From positions 1,892,011 through 1,956,010 of the forward strand of contig NZ_KB910516.1 in NCBI RefSeq assembly GCF_000372825.1: 64,000 bases of DNA, written 5' to 3'. Made by a program: the position numbers and the translations under genes. Positions within the stretch are counted from its first letter, which is position 1; each line of letters begins with the position of its first letter. The notes under the pieces were generated by a model that worked only from the letters and a program-made list of their open reading frames with translations, did not search any database and was not told where the DNA came from. This stretch comes from Methylobacterium sp. 77. GTDB lineage: Bacteria > Pseudomonadota > Alphaproteobacteria > Rhizobiales > Beijerinckiaceae. Below, in pieces: positions 55,143 through 63,085 of this stretch.

Positions 55143-55831
55143 GACGCGGCTCCTTAGTTTTTGGCCCCGATATGATCGGGTGCATTACCGTGAAAAGCGG
55201 CGGAATTCCAGCGAACTAGGTAAGAACCGCCGTCGATGGACACGCCTTAGCCGGCGGGAGCCACGTGTTTGCGCGATCCTGGGACAATCCAGCCACAGGT
55301 TGATCCGTGGCGACAGCACAGACGTCGTGCAAAGTTCGGGTTCTTATCTCAAAGCCCGGAGCTTTTCCCTATTCGGTCAGGGAATGCCAGAACTGCGCCA
55401 ATCGGGGCGAGTCCGGCAGAATCCTTCGTACCGCCATCTTTCCCGCGCTCAGTCACGCCGGGACCACGGTCTCTCGACCCGTCCGGGCCATGCCGCGGTG
55501 CGCCAGCGCACCTGAGCCGGCACGCGGGCGGCGGGACGACCCCCTAAAACGCCCGCGCGTTGCATTTTTACCTGCGGATCATTACGGAAACGGTCCATCG
55601 AGACGGACCGCCGCTTGCAGGAGCGCGGACGGAACCGGAGACCACACCGGCACCGATTCTTCGGGTCAGGGCGGCACGCTGCGCCGCAGGGACTCGTGGA
55701 TTGCGCCGCCAGATGGTAACCGACCTTTGGACCGAGACCGGTCCCGTGCCGAGAGGATCGCCCGTCCGTCGCATCCGCGAGGCCGGCCGGTCACGTTCGG
55801 GCGGCCGCGTCGCTAGTCAGGCAGGATACTT
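55143..55831. other. long divergent intergenic region between hpnH and hpnN
   Basis: About 690 bases with the promoters of hpnH (minus) and hpnN (plus). Short open frames exist, for example 55307-55816 on the plus strand, but their Arg/Pro/Ser-rich products have no domain character, so I do not call a gene. No structured RNA motif was recognised. Confidence 0.45.
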
Positions 55832-58504
55832 GTGATCGAACGTCTCGTCGCGTTTTCCGTCCATCGGCGTTGGCTCGTCATCACCCTGGTGGCGATTCTC
55901 ACCGTGGCAAGCGCGGCGCTTGGCGCGCACCTGTTTCGCATCAACACCGATGTTGAGCGGCTCATCGACAAGGATGTGCCCTGGCGCCAGGACGAGATCA
56001 ACTACGAGAAGGCGTTTCCGCAGCGGACCGGCACTCTCGTGGCCGTGATCGACGGCAAGACGCCCGAACTCGCCGAGGAGGCCGCCGCCTCCCTCGCCAA
56101 GGCGATCCTCGCCCATCCCGACCAGATCGAGACCGTCTACCGCCCGGATGGCGGCCCGTTCTACGACAAGAACGGCTTCCTGCTGATGTCGCAGGAAGAA
56201 CTGACCAAGACAATGGACCAGCTCGTCCAGCAGCAGGGCCTGCTCGGCCCGCTCGCGGCCGACCCGACCCTGCGCGGCGTCATGCGCGTGCTCGGCCTCG
56301 GCGCCAAGGGCATCAAGAGCGGCGACGCCAAACTCGAAGACCTCGACGGCCCGATGACGCGGATCGACGAGGTGCTGCGCAAGGTGCTGGCCGGCGAACC
56401 CGCCCGGCTGTCGTGGCAGCTGCTCCTCTCCAACGGCAAGGCCCAGAGCACGGAGCTGCGCAAGTTCATCATGATCCAGCCGAAACTGGATTATGCCGCG
56501 CTTCAGCCCGGCGCGGATGCGACGAAGCTCATCCGGGGGATCGCCACCGATCTGAAGATCAACACCCTCGGTGGCCTCGACGGCGTCGACAACCCGCGCA
56601 TGCGCCTCACCGGCCCGGTCGCCGTCGCCGATGACGAGTTCGCCACGCTCTCGGACGACGCGCTGCTCAACAACGGCGTCACCGTGGCGGCCATCGTGCT
56701 GTTCCTGTGGCTCGCCCTGCGCTCCGGCCCGCTCGTCGTGGCGGTGATCATCACCACCTTCGCCGGCCTCATCGTCACCACCGCCCTCGGCCTTCTCATG
56801 GTCGGCGAGCTGAACCCGATCTCGGTGGCGTTCACCGCCCTGTTCGTGGGGCTCGGGATCGATTTCGGCATCCAGTTCGCCGTGCGCTACCGGGCCGACC
56901 GGTTCGAGCAGCCCGACCTGCCGAGCGCGATCCGCGCCGCCGCGCGCGGTGTCGGCTGGTCCCTGAGTCTGGCCGCCATCTCCCTTCTGGCGGGCTTCTT
57001 CGCCTTCCTGCCCACCGCCTTCCGCGGCGTGTCCGAGCTCGGCCTCATCGCCGGCGTCGGCATGATCGTGGCGTATCTGTTCTCGCTGACCCTGCTCCCG
57101 GCCCTCATCGCCGTGTTCAAGCCCAAGGGAGAGGCGCGGGCGGTGGAGACGACCTGGCTTGCCGGCGTCGATCCCTGGATCATCCGGAACCGCAAGCTCG
57201 TGCTCATCGTCGTCGGCGTGATCACGGTGGCGGGCATCCCGCTCCTGTTCAAGCTGCCGTTCGATTCCAACCCGATGCACCTGCGCAGCACCAAGGTGGA
57301 GTCGATCTCGACCTATCTCGACCTGATCAAGGACCCGGAGACCAGCCCGAACCTGATCGACGTGATCGCCCCCTCCGTGGCCGCCGTTCCGGAACTGGCC
57401 GCCAAGCTGAAGGCGCTGCCTTCGGTCGCCAAGGTCATCGACATCGACACCTTCGTGCCGCCGGATCAGGACCAGAAGCTCGCGACCATCGCGGAGACGG
57501 CCGAACTCCTCGGCCCGATCCTCAACCCCGTGCGCAAGCCGCCGCCGCCCACCGACGCCGATACCGTGAAGGCGCTGAAGGAAGCCGCCACCGCGCTCAA
57601 GAGCATCGCCACGGGCGATGCCGGCGGGGCGAAGGCCGCGGGCTCCCTTGCCGGCACCCTCGATTCGCTCGCTGTCGCGACCCCGCAGATCCGCGAGGCC
57701 GCCAACGTCGCCGTGACGACCGACCTCAAGTCCCTGCTCGTCCGCCTCCGCGGCCTGCTCGCGCCGGAGAAGGTCACCCTCACCAACATCCCGCCGGCGC
57801 TGAAGGCCGAGTGGATCGCCTCGGACGGACGGGCACGGATCGAGGTGCATCCGAGCGGGGACGCCAACGACAACCTCGTCCTGCGCCGCTTCGCCAAGGA
57901 GGTGCAGACGGTCGCCCCTCACGCGACCGGCGCGCCGGTGGCCACGACCTCGTCGAGCTACACCATCCTCGGCGCCTTCGTGCAGGCGGCGCTGACGGCC
58001 CTCGTCGCGATCTTCATCATCCTGTCGGTGGCGCTTCGCAAACCCTGGGACGTGGCGATGACGCTGGGGCCGCTGGTGCTGGCCACGCTGTGGACGCTGA
58101 TGGCGCTGCACGTGGTCGGCATGCCGCTGAACTTCGCCAACATCATCGCCCTGCCGCTGATGCTCGCGGTGGGCGTGGCCTTCCACATCTACTACGTCAT
58201 CGCCTGGCGGGCCGGCGTCACCGACATGCTGGCGTCGAGCCTGACGCGGGCGATCTTCTTCTCGGCTCTGACCACGGGCACGGCCTTCGGCTCGCTGGTC
58301 CTGTCGAGCCATCCCGGCACGGCGAGCATGGGCAAGCTTCTCGCCCTGTCGCTGTTCTTCACCCTCGTCGCCGCCTTCTTCGTGGTCCCGGCCTTCCTCG
58401 GGCCTCCGCCGAAGCAGCCCGACCGCAAGCGCCCCGAAGGCGACGAGGCCATGGCCGGCGTGACGCTGGCGAAGGCCGAGCGCGAGCCGATGGCGGTGAA
58501 ATAG
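55832..58504 (+). CDS. hpnN: hopanoid transporter HpnN (RND/MMPL family)
   Basis: An 890-residue RND-type inner-membrane transporter. N-terminal helix near 15-35, then a large periplasmic loop (to about 280), membrane helices around VTVAAIVLFLWLALRSGPLV to FSLTLLPALIAVF, a second periplasmic loop (about 470-700) and a second helix bundle ending near FFVVPAFLG. The MMPL-type segment GLGIDFGIQFAVRYR is present. HpnN moves hopanoids to the outer membrane in Rhodopseudomonas and Burkholderia. It stands alone and is followed by a strong terminator. Confidence 0.95.
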   Translation: MIERLVAFSVHRRWLVITLVAILTVASAALGAHLFRINTDVERLIDKDVPWRQDEINYEKAFPQRTGTLVAVIDGKTPELAEEAAASLAKAILAHPDQIETVYRPDGGPFYDKNGFLLMSQEELTKTMDQLVQQQGLLGPLAADPTLRGVMRVLGLGAKGIKSGDAKLEDLDGPMTRIDEVLRKVLAGEPARLSWQLLLSNGKAQSTELRKFIMIQPKLDYAALQPGADATKLIRGIATDLKINTLGGLDGVDNPRMRLTGPVAVADDEFATLSDDALLNNGVTVAAIVLFLWLALRSGPLVVAVIITTFAGLIVTTALGLLMVGELNPISVAFTALFVGLGIDFGIQFAVRYRADRFEQPDLPSAIRAAARGVGWSLSLAAISLLAGFFAFLPTAFRGVSELGLIAGVGMIVAYLFSLTLLPALIAVFKPKGEARAVETTWLAGVDPWIIRNRKLVLIVVGVITVAGIPLLFKLPFDSNPMHLRSTKVESISTYLDLIKDPETSPNLIDVIAPSVAAVPELAAKLKALPSVAKVIDIDTFVPPDQDQKLATIAETAELLGPILNPVRKPPPPTDADTVKALKEAATALKSIATGDAGGAKAAGSLAGTLDSLAVATPQIREAANVAVTTDLKSLLVRLRGLLAPEKVTLTNIPPALKAEWIASDGRARIEVHPSGDANDNLVLRRFAKEVQTVAPHATGAPVATTSSSYTILGAFVQAALTALVAIFIILSVALRKPWDVAMTLGPLVLATLWTLMALHVVGMPLNFANIIALPLMLAVGVAFHIYYVIAWRAGVTDMLASSLTRAIFFSALTTGTAFGSLVLSSHPGTASMGKLLALSLFFTLVAAFFVVPAFLGPPPKQPDRKRPEGDEAMAGVTLAKAEREPMAVK

Positions 58505-58523
58505 CCTCAGGATCGAGGTCATG

Positions 58524-58563
58524 AAAAAGGCAGGCGTCGCATCGCGCGGCGCCTGCCTTTTTT
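58524..58563 (+). terminator. intrinsic terminator of hpnN
   Basis: A 13-base stem (58524-58536 with 58550-58562) followed by a run of T, 20 bases after the hpnN stop. The A-run at the stem base also makes it usable for the convergent hpnK gene. Confidence 0.9.
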
Positions 58564-58588
58564 CGTCACCCGTCCTGCGACGGAAATT

Positions 58589-59428
58589 CTACAGGAAGTC
58601 CGAGAACCCGCCCGTCACCGCGCCTACTTTCCCGATGGCCGCGATCGCGTCCGGTGCGATCAGGGCGTCGCGCTCGGCGGCGTAGGCATAGCCCGGCGCT
58701 TCGCCGGGGAAGCCGCCGCTGGTTGCCGGGTGGGTGTAGAGTTCGGTCAGGCCGTCCGGCAGATGCTCCAGCAGACCTGCCACCCGCCGGGGCGTCATCG
58801 CGCCCGACCAGGCGAGCCCGAGGGTGCGATCCGGGATCAGCAGGCCCGCCTGACGGGCACGGACGGCGAGCAGCCCGGCCCAGGGTGCGATGTCGAGGGC
58901 CGGCTTCGGGTTCGCGCCCGGCTCGGCGGCACGGAGGATGGCGCGGGTCTCGCGCGGCACCCGCAACGCCCGCATGCCGTAGCCGCGGCCGATCGCCAGA
59001 ACCCGCCCGGCGATGAGCGGATGCACGTGGAAATGCTTATGGGCGTTGACGTGGTCGAGGGGCAGGCCGGTGGCCCTGTAGGCCTCGAACTGAGCCGTGA
59101 TCTCCGCCGAGAGCTGGCGGCGCGCCGACGGTTTCACCGCCAGATCGAGCCCGAGGCGACCCATGTCGCGGCGGATCAGCCCATCCGCGTCCACGAGGTC
59201 GGGCAGTTCGGCGGGCGGCAGCGTCGGCCACGCCTCGACCATGACAAGGTGGAGTCCGACGCGCAGGGAGGGCATGCGCCTGGCCCGCGCCACGGCATCG
59301 GCGGCCGCCGGGGCGGAGACCATCAGGCTCGCCGCCGTCAGGATCCCGTCGCGATGGGCCTGTTCGACGGCCTCGTTGACTTCCAGGCTCAGGCCGAAAT
59401 CGTCGGCGGTGACGACGAGGCGCTTCAT
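58589..59428 (-). CDS. hpnK: hopanoid biosynthesis deacetylase HpnK (YdjC/ChbG-like)
   Basis: A 279-residue YdjC/ChbG-family carbohydrate deacetylase. The metal-site motif TADDFG (residues 7-12) and HVNAHKHFHVHP are present, as is the late TELYTHPATSGGFPGEAPGY. In BHT cyclitol ether synthesis HpnK removes the acetyl group from BHT-N-acetylglucosamine made by HpnI. The ATG at 59428 has AGGA six bases upstream; the longer start at 59443 is less likely. Confidence 0.92.
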   Translation of the reverse strand: MKRLVVTADDFGLSLEVNEAVEQAHRDGILTAASLMVSAPAAADAVARARRMPSLRVGLHLVMVEAWPTLPPAELPDLVDADGLIRRDMGRLGLDLAVKPSARRQLSAEITAQFEAYRATGLPLDHVNAHKHFHVHPLIAGRVLAIGRGYGMRALRVPRETRAILRAAEPGANPKPALDIAPWAGLLAVRARQAGLLIPDRTLGLAWSGAMTPRRVAGLLEHLPDGLTELYTHPATSGGFPGEAPGYAYAAERDALIAPDAIAAIGKVGAVTGGFSDFL

Positions 59429-59536
59429 GCGTCTTCCTTTCAAGGCTCGGGCGCGGGGCAGCGAGCATGGCCGGCGCTCCCTGGAGGCCTCCGTCGCGAG
59501 CCCGGACCGTCCCGCTCCGACCCCGCCGAAACGGGA

Positions 59537-59562
59537 ACGGCCGGGCTCGAGAGCCCGGCCGT
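59537..59562 (-). terminator. hairpin between hpnJ and hpnK
   Basis: A near-perfect 26-base palindrome (ACGGCCGGGCTC and its complement). It lies inside the hpnJ-hpnK gap with no T-run, so it may be an attenuator, an RNA-processing site or a stabiliser rather than a full terminator. Confidence 0.45.
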
Positions 59563-59580
59563 GACCACAGAAGCCGATAA

Positions 59581-59626
59581 GTTCAGGCAGCCTTGAGTGT
59601 TCAGGCAGCCATCGAGTTCAGGCAGC
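59581..59626. repeat. triplicated hpnJ stop region
   Basis: GTTCAGGCAGC occurs at 59581, 59599 and 59616. The copy at 59616 spans the hpnJ stop codon (GCTGCCTGA on the coding strand); the other two repeat the same end, including the stop, 17-18 bases apart. Confidence 0.85.
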
Positions 59627-61051
59627 TTTAGCGGTGCCCTGGCGCTCCTTGAGGAAGCGATAGAACTCGACGCCCTCGCGCAGGCGGCGCTTCATCATGT
59701 CGGGCGAGCGGACCATCTCGGAGACGATGGAAGCGATCTTCGGAGCGCGGAAGTAGAACTTCCGATAGAACTCCTCCACCGCCGCGAAGATCTCGGAATG
59801 CGAGAGGTGCGGGTAGTGCAGAGGAGCGATCTGCACGCCGTTCTCGTCGACGAGCTCGGCATTGGCGATGTCGAGCCAGCCGTTCTCCACTGCCTGCTTG
59901 TAGAGGAAAGTGCCCGGGTAGGGTGCCGCCAGCGAGGCCTGGATCGTGTGCGGGTTGATGCGCTTGGCGAAGGCGATGGTCTCCTGGATCGTCTCGCGGG
60001 TCTCGCCCGGCAGGCCGACGATGAAGGTGCCGTGGATGGCGATGCCGAGGTCGTGGCAATCCTTGGTGAACCGCTCGGCCACCTCGACGCGCATGCCCTT
60101 CTTGATGTTGTTCAGGATCTGCTGGTTGCCGGATTCGTAGCCGACGAGGAGCAGGCGCAGGCCGTTCTCCTTGAGGACCTTCAGGGTCTCGCGGGGCACG
60201 TTCGCCTTGGCGTTGCACGACCAGGTCACGCCGAGCTTGCCGAGTTCGCGGGCGATCTCTTCCGCGCGCGGCAGGTTGTCGGTGAAGGTGTCGTCGTCGA
60301 AGAAGAACTCCTTCGTCTGCGGGAACTCCTTCAGGCAGTACTTGATCTCCTCGATCACGTGCGCGACCGAGCGGGTGCGGTAGGTGTGGCCACCGACGGT
60401 CTGCGGCCAGAGGCAGAAGGTGCAGCGGCTCTTGCAGCCCCGGCCCGAGTAGAACGAGATGTAGGGGTGCTTGAGGTACCCAATGAAGTACTTCTCCATC
60501 TCGAGATCGCGCTTGTACACGCTCGTGACGAAGGGAAGCTGATCCATGTCGGTCATGATCTCGCGGTCCACGTTGTGGATCACGACACCATTGGCGTCCC
60601 GGTAGGACAGACCCTTGATCTCCGACATCGGCGTGCCGTCGGCGACTTCCTTGACGGTGAAGTCGAACTCGTTGCGGGCGCAGAAATCGATGCACGGGGC
60701 CTGGGCCATGGCGCCGGCGGCGTCGACCGCGACCTTGGCGCCGATGAGGCCGGCGATGAGCTTCGGGTTGGCGGCCTTCAGCGCCTCGACGGTCTTAACG
60801 TCGGACTTGAACGACGGCACCGAGGTGTGGAGCACGACGAGGTCGAAGTCATGGGCCTGGGCCACGATCTCGGGAAGCTTGATGTTGTGCGGGGGAGCGT
60901 CGATCAGCTTCGAGTTCGGCACCAGGGCGGCCGGCTGGGCCAGCCAAGTCGGGTACCAGAACGACTTGATCTCACGCTTGGCCTGGTAGCGGGAGCCCGC
61001 TCCGCCATCGAAACCATCGAACGTGGGAGCCTGGAGGAAGAGCGTGCGCAT
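59618..61051 (-). CDS. hpnJ: hopanoid radical SAM protein HpnJ
   Basis: A 477-residue B12-binding-type radical SAM protein. The N-terminal half (to about 190) resembles a cobalamin-binding domain, and the radical SAM cluster motif is CKSRCTFC (Cys206, Cys210, Cys213) after FYSGRG. FFFDDDTFT and LLVGYESGNQQIL are typical. HpnJ is required to turn BHT-glucosamine into BHT cyclitol ether by ring contraction. The ATG at 61051 is preferred over a TTG at 61060. It lies between hpnI and hpnK in the same direction. Confidence 0.94.
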   Translation of the reverse strand: MRTLFLQAPTFDGFDGGAGSRYQAKREIKSFWYPTWLAQPAALVPNSKLIDAPPHNIKLPEIVAQAHDFDLVVLHTSVPSFKSDVKTVEALKAANPKLIAGLIGAKVAVDAAGAMAQAPCIDFCARNEFDFTVKEVADGTPMSEIKGLSYRDANGVVIHNVDREIMTDMDQLPFVTSVYKRDLEMEKYFIGYLKHPYISFYSGRGCKSRCTFCLWPQTVGGHTYRTRSVAHVIEEIKYCLKEFPQTKEFFFDDDTFTDNLPRAEEIARELGKLGVTWSCNAKANVPRETLKVLKENGLRLLLVGYESGNQQILNNIKKGMRVEVAERFTKDCHDLGIAIHGTFIVGLPGETRETIQETIAFAKRINPHTIQASLAAPYPGTFLYKQAVENGWLDIANAELVDENGVQIAPLHYPHLSHSEIFAAVEEFYRKFYFRAPKIASIVSEMVRSPDMMKRRLREGVEFYRFLKERQGTAKAA

Positions 61052-61110
61052 GGGGTTCAAGGCCTCAGCGGGAGGGCGGGAATGGGGGCGGATTCAGAGC
61101 GAAGCGAGGT

Positions 61111-62340
61111 TCAGAGCGGGGACGCGCCGGCATCGTGGCCGAGGCTTCGCTCCGGGATCAGCGTACCGTCCGCAACCACCCGATAATCATGACCTTTCCA
61201 TGTCACCGCCCCCGACACGAAGCTCCATGAGAAGTTCATGAAGGAGAGGATGTCACGTATCGGCAACAGCCAGTAGGGGTGCGGAGCGAGGTCGAAGGCG
61301 CGCTCGAGGCGGACGCAGAGGATGATCCGGCAGGCGAGCGCCAGGGCGGCGACCGCGAGGCCGCTGGTGCCGGCGCCGGGAATCAGCGCGCCGATGAGGG
61401 CCAGCGGGAAGGCATGGGTGACGATCGAGCCGGCATAACCGGCCGGATCGACGTTGCGGATGGTGCGGTTCCAGCGCAGCTCGTGCTTCCACAGGCCGGC
61501 GAAGTCGGTGTCGACGCAGGTATGCCCGATCGTGAAGGTCGGGATCGCAACGAGGCCGCCCTTGGCGCGCAGAGCCTCGCCGACTGCGTAATCGTCCGCG
61601 AGGTCGTCGCGGAAGGCCTCGAACCCGCCCATCTCGGCGAGCGCCGCGGTGGTGAAGGCGATGGTGGAGCCGAAGCAGGGCTTGGCGAGGCCGAGCGAAG
61701 TTCCCATCACGACGTTGGGCAGGAACTGCACGTCGATGGCCAGGGCCGAGAGATGGGCCCAGATGCCGCGATGCGCCGGCACGCCGTGATAGAGGCAGGT
61801 GACGCCGTTGATGCCCGGCTGCGCCAGCTCGGCGACGATGCGTTCGAGGTAGTCGGGCTTGGCCACCATGTCGCTGTCGGCGAGGATGATCACGTCATGG
61901 GCGATCTCGGCCGACATATTGATCAGGTTGGAGACCTTGCGGTTCGAGCCGTGCTGGCGCGCATCGATGACGAGATCGAGCCGGAGGGCCGGATAGGCCT
62001 CGGCGAGGCGGCGCACCACGGCGATGGCCGGATCGGTGGCGTTCTGGACGCCGAACACGACCTGCATCGGGCCGGCGTAATCCTGGCGGCAGAAGGTCTC
62101 GAGGTTCTCGTAGAGATGGGGTTCCATCCCGCAGAGCGGCTTCAGGATGGTGACCGACGGACGCGCGGCATTCGCTGCTAGCACCGGAACGGCGCGGCGG
62201 GCGTAGCGGCTTGCCAGGAAGGCGGCCGTCAACCCGTAGACGCATCCGACCAGCGCCATGAGCTGGAACAGGAGCGACAGCCAGGTCAGGTTCGCCAAAG
62301 GCAGATCCGTCAGGGGCAGGTCCGTCAAGGTGAGGTCCAT
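61111..62340 (-). CDS. hpnI: hopanoid glycosyltransferase HpnI
   Basis: A 409-residue membrane glycosyltransferase of the ceramide-glucosyltransferase (GT21) type. One N-terminal helix (about 20-42), the catalytic domain with VTILKPLCGMEP, LADSDMV, the DD in DDLADDYAVG and the RWNRT motif, then C-terminal membrane helices. It transfers N-acetylglucosamine to bacteriohopanetetrol. A 15-base tandem repeat encodes LTDLPLTDLPLANL at the N-terminus. Confidence 0.93.
   Translation of the reverse strand: MDLTLTDLPLTDLPLANLTWLSLLFQLMALVGCVYGLTAAFLASRYARRAVPVLAANAARPSVTILKPLCGMEPHLYENLETFCRQDYAGPMQVVFGVQNATDPAIAVVRRLAEAYPALRLDLVIDARQHGSNRKVSNLINMSAEIAHDVIILADSDMVAKPDYLERIVAELAQPGINGVTCLYHGVPAHRGIWAHLSALAIDVQFLPNVVMGTSLGLAKPCFGSTIAFTTAALAEMGGFEAFRDDLADDYAVGEALRAKGGLVAIPTFTIGHTCVDTDFAGLWKHELRWNRTIRNVDPAGYAGSIVTHAFPLALIGALIPGAGTSGLAVAALALACRIILCVRLERAFDLAPHPYWLLPIRDILSFMNFSWSFVSGAVTWKGHDYRVVADGTLIPERSLGHDAGASPL
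62294..62338. repeat. 15-bp tandem repeat at the hpnI N-terminus
   Basis: Three 15-base units (62294-62308, 62309-62323, 62324-62338) each ending GATCC or GGTCC; in frame they give repeated Leu-Thr-Asp-Leu-Pro pentapeptides directly after the start codon. Confidence 0.8.
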
Positions 62341-62446
62341 GATGGGCGAAGCTCGGTCACGGTTTGCATGAGGGTGCCGCAGGGTCGGGAAGGCGGCACG
62401 GATGGGATGGTCCGGCCAGAGCCGGCGAAGGGCGTCTGGCCTGCGT

Positions 62447-63085
62447 CTAAGGCTTTGGTTTGGCGGCGAGCATCGTCGCCGTTCGATCGCGGAGGAATTT
62501 CAGCAGGCCGTCCGCGCCGCCGGCCTTCAGCGGGTCGGCGAAGCTGCCCCGCATGGCGGCGACTTCGCTGACATTGCCGTTGAGGTAGACGTCCTGGATC
62601 CGGTTGCCGGAGCCGACGAGGAAATCGATCTGCGAGGCATCGCCCTCGGCGTTGGCGACCTCGGTCTGGACCACGCGGTTCTGCCCGCGCGCGTCGCTGT
62701 CGGGCTTGACGTCGAACTTGCCGCCGGCCGCCTGGGACAGGCGGGTGGCATAGGTCGCGGTGAAATACTGCTTGAAGGCTTCGGTCAGCGCACCCTGCTG
62801 CTCGGGCGTGAAGCCCTTCCATTTCGCCCCGACGGCGACCCGCGCCATGGCCGGGAAATCCATGCTCTGGTCGAGGGCCGGGCCGATGACGAGAGCCCTC
62901 CCCTTCACGCCGGCTTCGGGCGCCTTGAGCGCACCCTCGAAGCTGGCATAGAGCCCGCGCACGGTCTGCACGGCCGCATCCTCCGCGGCGCGCGCGGGGC
63001 TTCCCGAGAGGAGAAGCCCCGGCAGTACGGCGAAGGCAAGAAGGGTCGAGGCGACGAGCCCCGAGGCGAAGCCGCTCACGCGCAT
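62447..63085 (-). CDS. hpnM: hopanoid-associated MlaC/Ttg2D-like periplasmic protein HpnM
   Basis: A 212-residue protein with a signal peptide (cleavage after ARA near residue 33) and an MlaC-like lipid-binding domain: YASFEGALKAPEAG, MDFPAMARVAVGAKWKGF, EAFKQYFTATYATRLSQAA, DFLVGSGNRIQDVYLNGNVSEV, GADGLLKFLRDRT. Such proteins shuttle lipids across the periplasm; a role in hopanoid movement is likely. The ATG overlaps the end of hpnL by ten bases. Confidence 0.92.
   Translation of the reverse strand: MRVSGFASGLVASTLLAFAVLPGLLLSGSPARAAEDAAVQTVRGLYASFEGALKAPEAGVKGRALVIGPALDQSMDFPAMARVAVGAKWKGFTPEQQGALTEAFKQYFTATYATRLSQAAGGKFDVKPDSDARGQNRVVQTEVANAEGDASQIDFLVGSGNRIQDVYLNGNVSEVAAMRGSFADPLKAGGADGLLKFLRDRTATMLAAKPKP

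Noticed and set aside
55307-55816. A 169-codon frame in the hpnH-hpnN gap
   Set aside because: Arg/Pro/Ser-rich translation, no ribosome site and no motif; more likely regulatory DNA.
55817-58522. A 901-codon minus-strand frame opposite hpnN
   Set aside because: Same GC artefact; the translation is a His/Arg/Asp-rich string with no recognisable fold and hpnN is clear on the plus strand.
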